55,580 bases of DNA, taken from contig JAZDOS010000027.1 in NCBI GenBank assembly GCA_043798375.1, forward strand, positions 1 to 55,580, given 5' to 3'. Each line of letters starts with the position of its first letter. Position 1 is the first letter of the stretch. Position numbers and translations under genes: made by a program. This DNA comes from JAPLMI01 sp043798375. Its GTDB lineage: Bacteria; Omnitrophota; Gorgyraeia; 2-01-FULL-45-10. Below the pieces are notes generated by a model. That model saw nothing but the letters and a program-made list of their open reading frames with translations, had not been told where the DNA came from and made no database searches. This document shows positions 53,162-55,580 of the stretch, one piece after another.

Positions 53162-54528
53162 GCGCTCTCCATGTCGACGCCTACGAACTCTTCTGTCCGC
53201 GGCGCTATGTTTTCGAATCTCATGTATTCGCCCAGGAAGGCCAGGTTCATACTGCCCACGGGGCCGTTTCTCTGCTTAGCGATTATGAGCTCCGCGATAC
53301 CTTTATTCTCATCCGTAGGATTATAATATTCTTCCCTCAGGAGAAGCATGACAAGATCCGCGTCCTGCTCTATGGCGCCGGATTCCCTCAGGTCCGACAG
53401 CTGCGGCCTGTGGTCGGATCTCTGCTCAACGGCGCGCGACAACTGTGATATGGCTATGAGCGGCACATTCAATTCCCTGGCAAGCGCCTTTAACGACCTC
53501 GAGATCTCGGATATCTCCTGCTGTCTCGAATCGGCCTTTGCCGGGCCCTGCATCAGCTGCAGATAATCGAGCACTATCAGTTTTATATCGAACTGCGCTT
53601 TCAGGCGGCGCGCCTTGGCGCGTAATTCCAGAACGGTTATGCCGGGCGAATCATCTATATATATCGGGGCTTCCGAAAGCTTGCCGGCCGCGCTGACAAG
53701 CCTCGGCCAATCCGCCTGCGATAAAAAGCCCGTCCTGACCTTATGCGCGTCGACCTTGGCGTGAGAGCAGAGCATCCTCTGGACGAGCTGTTCCTTGGCC
53801 ATCTCGAGCGAGAAGAAAGCGACAGGCTGCTTTTCCACCACTCCCGCATGTTCCACGATGCAGGAGGCAAGCGCGGATTTACCCATCGAGGGCCTGCCGG
53901 CTATAACGATGAGATCGGACTTTTGTAAGCCCGCCGTCTTGATATCAAGGTCCCTGAAACCCGTGGCTAGCCCGGTAATGTTCTCTTTTCTTTGATACAG
54001 GTTGTCTATCGTCTCGATGGAGCTTTTTATTATATCGCGAAGATGAGAAAACCGCGACACAATTTTCTTTGAACTTACATCGAAGATCAGCTGCTCCGAC
54101 TTATCGACGATTCTATCCGTCTCCTGGACAAGGTCGTAACTGTCAGAAATAATGCGCGTGGCGGCGTCGATGAGGGATCTGCGGATCGTCTTCTCTTTTA
54201 CTATCCTGGCGTAATGGATAAAATTGGCGGCTGTGGGCATATTCGAGGAGAGCATAGTTATATAGGCGGGCCCGCCGGCTTCATCGAGGGCGCCCGATTT
54301 CTTAAGCTCCTCGATGAGCGTAACGATATCCACGCCTTTATTTTCGTCAAAAAGTTTAAGGATCGCCGAAAATATCCTGCGGTGGGCTTCTTTATAAAAA
54401 TGAGATGGGTCGAGCATCTCGACAGCCTGAGAGATGGCCTCCCGGTCCAATAACATGGAGCCGAGGACCGCCATTTCGGCGTCGATGCTCTGAGGCGGAA
54501 TCCTATCGATCGAGTCCTGTGCGCTCAT
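53158..54528 (-). CDS. dnaB: Replicative DNA helicase DnaB
   Basis: A 456-residue DnaB, the hexameric fork helicase. The N-terminal domain (IPPQSIDAEMAVLGSMLLD, IVTLIEELKKSG) binds primase. The RecA-like core has GLATGFRDLDIKTAGLQKSD, Walker A AGRPSMGKSA, PVAFFSLEMAKEQLVQRML, Walker B LIVLDYLQLMQG and SDLRESGAIEQDADLVMLLL, then IIAKQRNGPVG. No intein is present, though DnaB is a common host. It lies between rplI and bamA. Confidence 0.97.
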   Translation of the reverse strand: MSAQDSIDRIPPQSIDAEMAVLGSMLLDREAISQAVEMLDPSHFYKEAHRRIFSAILKLFDENKGVDIVTLIEELKKSGALDEAGGPAYITMLSSNMPTAANFIHYARIVKEKTIRRSLIDAATRIISDSYDLVQETDRIVDKSEQLIFDVSSKKIVSRFSHLRDIIKSSIETIDNLYQRKENITGLATGFRDLDIKTAGLQKSDLIVIAGRPSMGKSALASCIVEHAGVVEKQPVAFFSLEMAKEQLVQRMLCSHAKVDAHKVRTGFLSQADWPRLVSAAGKLSEAPIYIDDSPGITVLELRAKARRLKAQFDIKLIVLDYLQLMQGPAKADSRQQEISEISRSLKALARELNVPLIAISQLSRAVEQRSDHRPQLSDLRESGAIEQDADLVMLLLREEYYNPTDENKGIAELIIAKQRNGPVGSMNLAFLGEYMRFENIAPRTEEFVGVDMESA

Positions 54529-54531
54529 ATC

Positions 54532-54975
54532 CTACTTTTTAACGATCCAAACCCTTAAATTCGCCTTAACTTCCGGTATGATCTTTACGGCCGCCTGATA
54601 AACGCCGAGTTTTTTTATCGGCTCGTCTATCAGTATATCCCTTTTATCTATCGAGATGCCTTCTTCGGCCAGGGCTTCCGCGATCATTTCGTTTGAGACC
54701 GAACCGAACAGCTTCTCCTCCTCGCCGGCCTCGGCCGGTATCGTGAGGGAGAGGCTTGAAATTTTATCCGCTATTGCCCTGGCCCCGGCCAGAATTTTAG
54801 CGTCTTCGGCGGCTTTCTTCTTCTTCAAAGATTCCAGTATCTTCATATTGCCGGGTGAGGCCTCTTTGGCCTTGTTATTGGGAATAAGGTAATTTCTCGC
54901 GTATCCGTCCTTAACGGTTACGATATCGCCCATATTACCGAGCCTGTCGATATTTTCAATTAGAATAACCTTCAT
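54532..54975 (-). CDS. rplI: 50S ribosomal protein L9
   Basis: A 147-residue L9. MKVILIENIDRLGNMGDIVT and VKDGYARNYLIPN form the rRNA-binding N-terminal domain, joined by the long helix (MKILESLKKKKAAEDAKILA) to the C-terminal domain with FGSVSNEMIAEALAEEGISI. Length is standard. It lies between rpsR and dnaB, with three bases before dnaB. Confidence 0.97.
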   Translation of the reverse strand: MKVILIENIDRLGNMGDIVTVKDGYARNYLIPNNKAKEASPGNMKILESLKKKKAAEDAKILAGARAIADKISSLSLTIPAEAGEEEKLFGSVSNEMIAEALAEEGISIDKRDILIDEPIKKLGVYQAAVKIIPEVKANLRVWIVKK

Positions 54976-54989
54976 TTTCTACTATCTCC

Positions 54990-55125
54990 ATACTCTTCAA
55001 TGACAAATATCAAAGCTCAAATGACAAATGAATTATAAAATTCAAATATCAAAACATTTATTTTGTGATTTAACATTTGGATTTTGGATTTTATTTGTCA
55101 TTCGGATTTTGTCATTTGACATTAT
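54990..55125. repeat. AT-rich inverted repeat between rpsR and rplI
   Basis: A 155-base gap interrupts the otherwise tight ribosomal pair. It contains AATGACAAAT elements on the left (about 55000-55030) mirrored by ATTTGTCATT on the right (about 55093-55102), with other TTTGG/CAAA pairings, so the transcript could fold into a long imperfect stem. I see no ORF or promoter with confidence. Confidence 0.5.
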
Positions 55126-55130
55126 CAGAT

Positions 55131-55418
55131 CTACTCCGCTACGAACGGCAATAAAGCTATGATCCGCGCCTTCTTTATGGCCTTCGCGAGCTGCCTCTGA
55201 TGCTTGGCGCAGTTGCCGGATATCCTGGACGGAACAATCTTGCCTCTTTCCGTAAGAAATTTCTGGAACCTCTGGTATTCGATAAAATCTAGCATCTTCA
55301 CTTTATCCGCGCAGAACCTGCACGGCCTTTTTTTAAATACCTTCTTCTTCTTTAACGGGTCTTTTTTTATCTTCTTCCCGAATCTGTCCAGTTTCGGTTT
55401 GCTAAAAGGTTTAAACAT
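55131..55418 (-). CDS. rpsR: 30S ribosomal protein S18
   Basis: A 95-residue S18 with a basic N-terminal extension (KPKLDRFGKKIKKDPLKKKK). The core is CRFCADKVKMLDFIEYQRFQ, PSRISGNCAKHQRQLAKAIK, then KARIIALLPFV. The Cys set (C-R-F-C and N-C-A-K-H) suggests the zinc-binding form. A GGAGAG site precedes ATG 55418. The usual rpsF-ssb genes should lie further upstream, beyond the window. Confidence 0.95.
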   Translation of the reverse strand: MFKPFSKPKLDRFGKKIKKDPLKKKKVFKKRPCRFCADKVKMLDFIEYQRFQKFLTERGKIVPSRISGNCAKHQRQLAKAIKKARIIALLPFVAE

Positions 55419-55580
55419 GTCACTCTCCTCTTTCTAACCAGCATTACTTTGTTAAAAAATATTTTTTCTTCCGATTATTTTCAAAAATTGTCTTTACGTA
55501 AAATTTGCGGCTCCGTAACTTACGTCATTTCAATGCGTTGCGTCAAAATCGCCCTCTTGTTTTTCTTGTAACCTATGCTA
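55419..55580. other. Right-edge intergenic sequence
   Basis: No gene is supported. It holds the ribosome binding site of rpsR, and a half-site TTCTAACCAG at about 55433-55442 resembling the CTAACC repeat family. The rest is AT-rich with no clear promoter. Confidence 0.4.

Overview
The window is about 55.6 kb of bacterial chromosome of roughly balanced base composition. It is densely packed and most genes lie on the minus strand. A lipid A set (lpxB, lpxC, lpxD, lpxI, fabZ), BamA, Skp and a TolC-type channel show a diderm cell envelope. The gene style (large secreted proteins without clear homologues, a ChaN/TraB-like exported protein, archease with RtcB, small zinc-knuckle proteins, many short intergenic palindromes) resembles Candidatus Omnitrophota or a related PVC-affiliated lineage. 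That placement is an inference from style, not from a marker tree.

Layout. 1-5.5 kb: housekeeping and RNA modification (nitroreductase, DUF5661, RsmE, ABC-F ATPase, TrmH-type methyltransferase, YjbQ). 5.5-8 kb: an accessory patch with a Doc-type toxin and HTH antitoxin behind a symmetric four-site operator, a receiver-like/DUF2442/XRE fusion behind a DUF4160 gene broken by one in-frame TGA, and a decayed SIMPL gene. 8-12.9 kb: three lipoproteins behind a possible attenuator, and a 1043-residue secreted CARDB-like protein. 13-16.5 kb: an AT-rich B12/radical SAM gene flanked by a 19-bp direct repeat, tRNA-Ser(UGA), half of a second tRNA-Ser, and an AAA_14/DUF4143 ATPase. 16.5-22.4 kb: a small exported protein, an M50-like membrane protein, serS, an intein-containing rtcB, and archease. 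22.4-25.8 kb: a FecR-domain protein and a 958-residue ChaN-like exported protein. 25.9-33.4 kb: a complete ABC-2 exporter (two permeases, two ATPases, HlyD, TolC) whose TolC is fused in frame to an AbiEi antitoxin and follows an AbiEii toxin. 33.5-35.5 kb: a DEAD-box helicase and three tiny basic or zinc-binding proteins. 35.5-38.3 kb: an ArsF/ArsG-like permease cluster with thioredoxin, DUF318 permease and DUF134 regulator. 38.3-41.4 kb: tRNA-Lys and rpsB-tsf-pyrH-frr. 41.4-53.2 kb: outer-membrane biogenesis (MsbA-like exporter, Gfo/Idh/MocA oxidoreductase, lpxB, lpxI, fabZ, lpxC, lpxD, skp, bamA), interrupted by an unusual glutamine synthetase with an N-terminal DNA-binding domain. 53.2-55.4 kb: dnaB, rplI, rpsR.

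How the genes work together. The lpx genes, the MsbA-like exporter, Skp and BamA build and populate the outer membrane; lpxA is not in the window. Archease activates RtcB in RNA ligation. The exporter operon runs from AbiEii through TolC, HlyD and the ATPases to the permeases with overlapping or nearly touching genes. The arsenical-type cluster looks like one transcript from a promoter next to a perfect 20-bp palindrome.

The observations most worth following are the HTH-glutamine synthetase with repeated operator-like sequence at its promoter, the AbiEi-TolC fusion, the symmetric GTTAAC operator of the toxin-antitoxin pair, the recoded or broken DUF4160 gene, and several promoters whose -10 box lies only 6-10 bases from the start codon, suggesting leaderless mRNAs.
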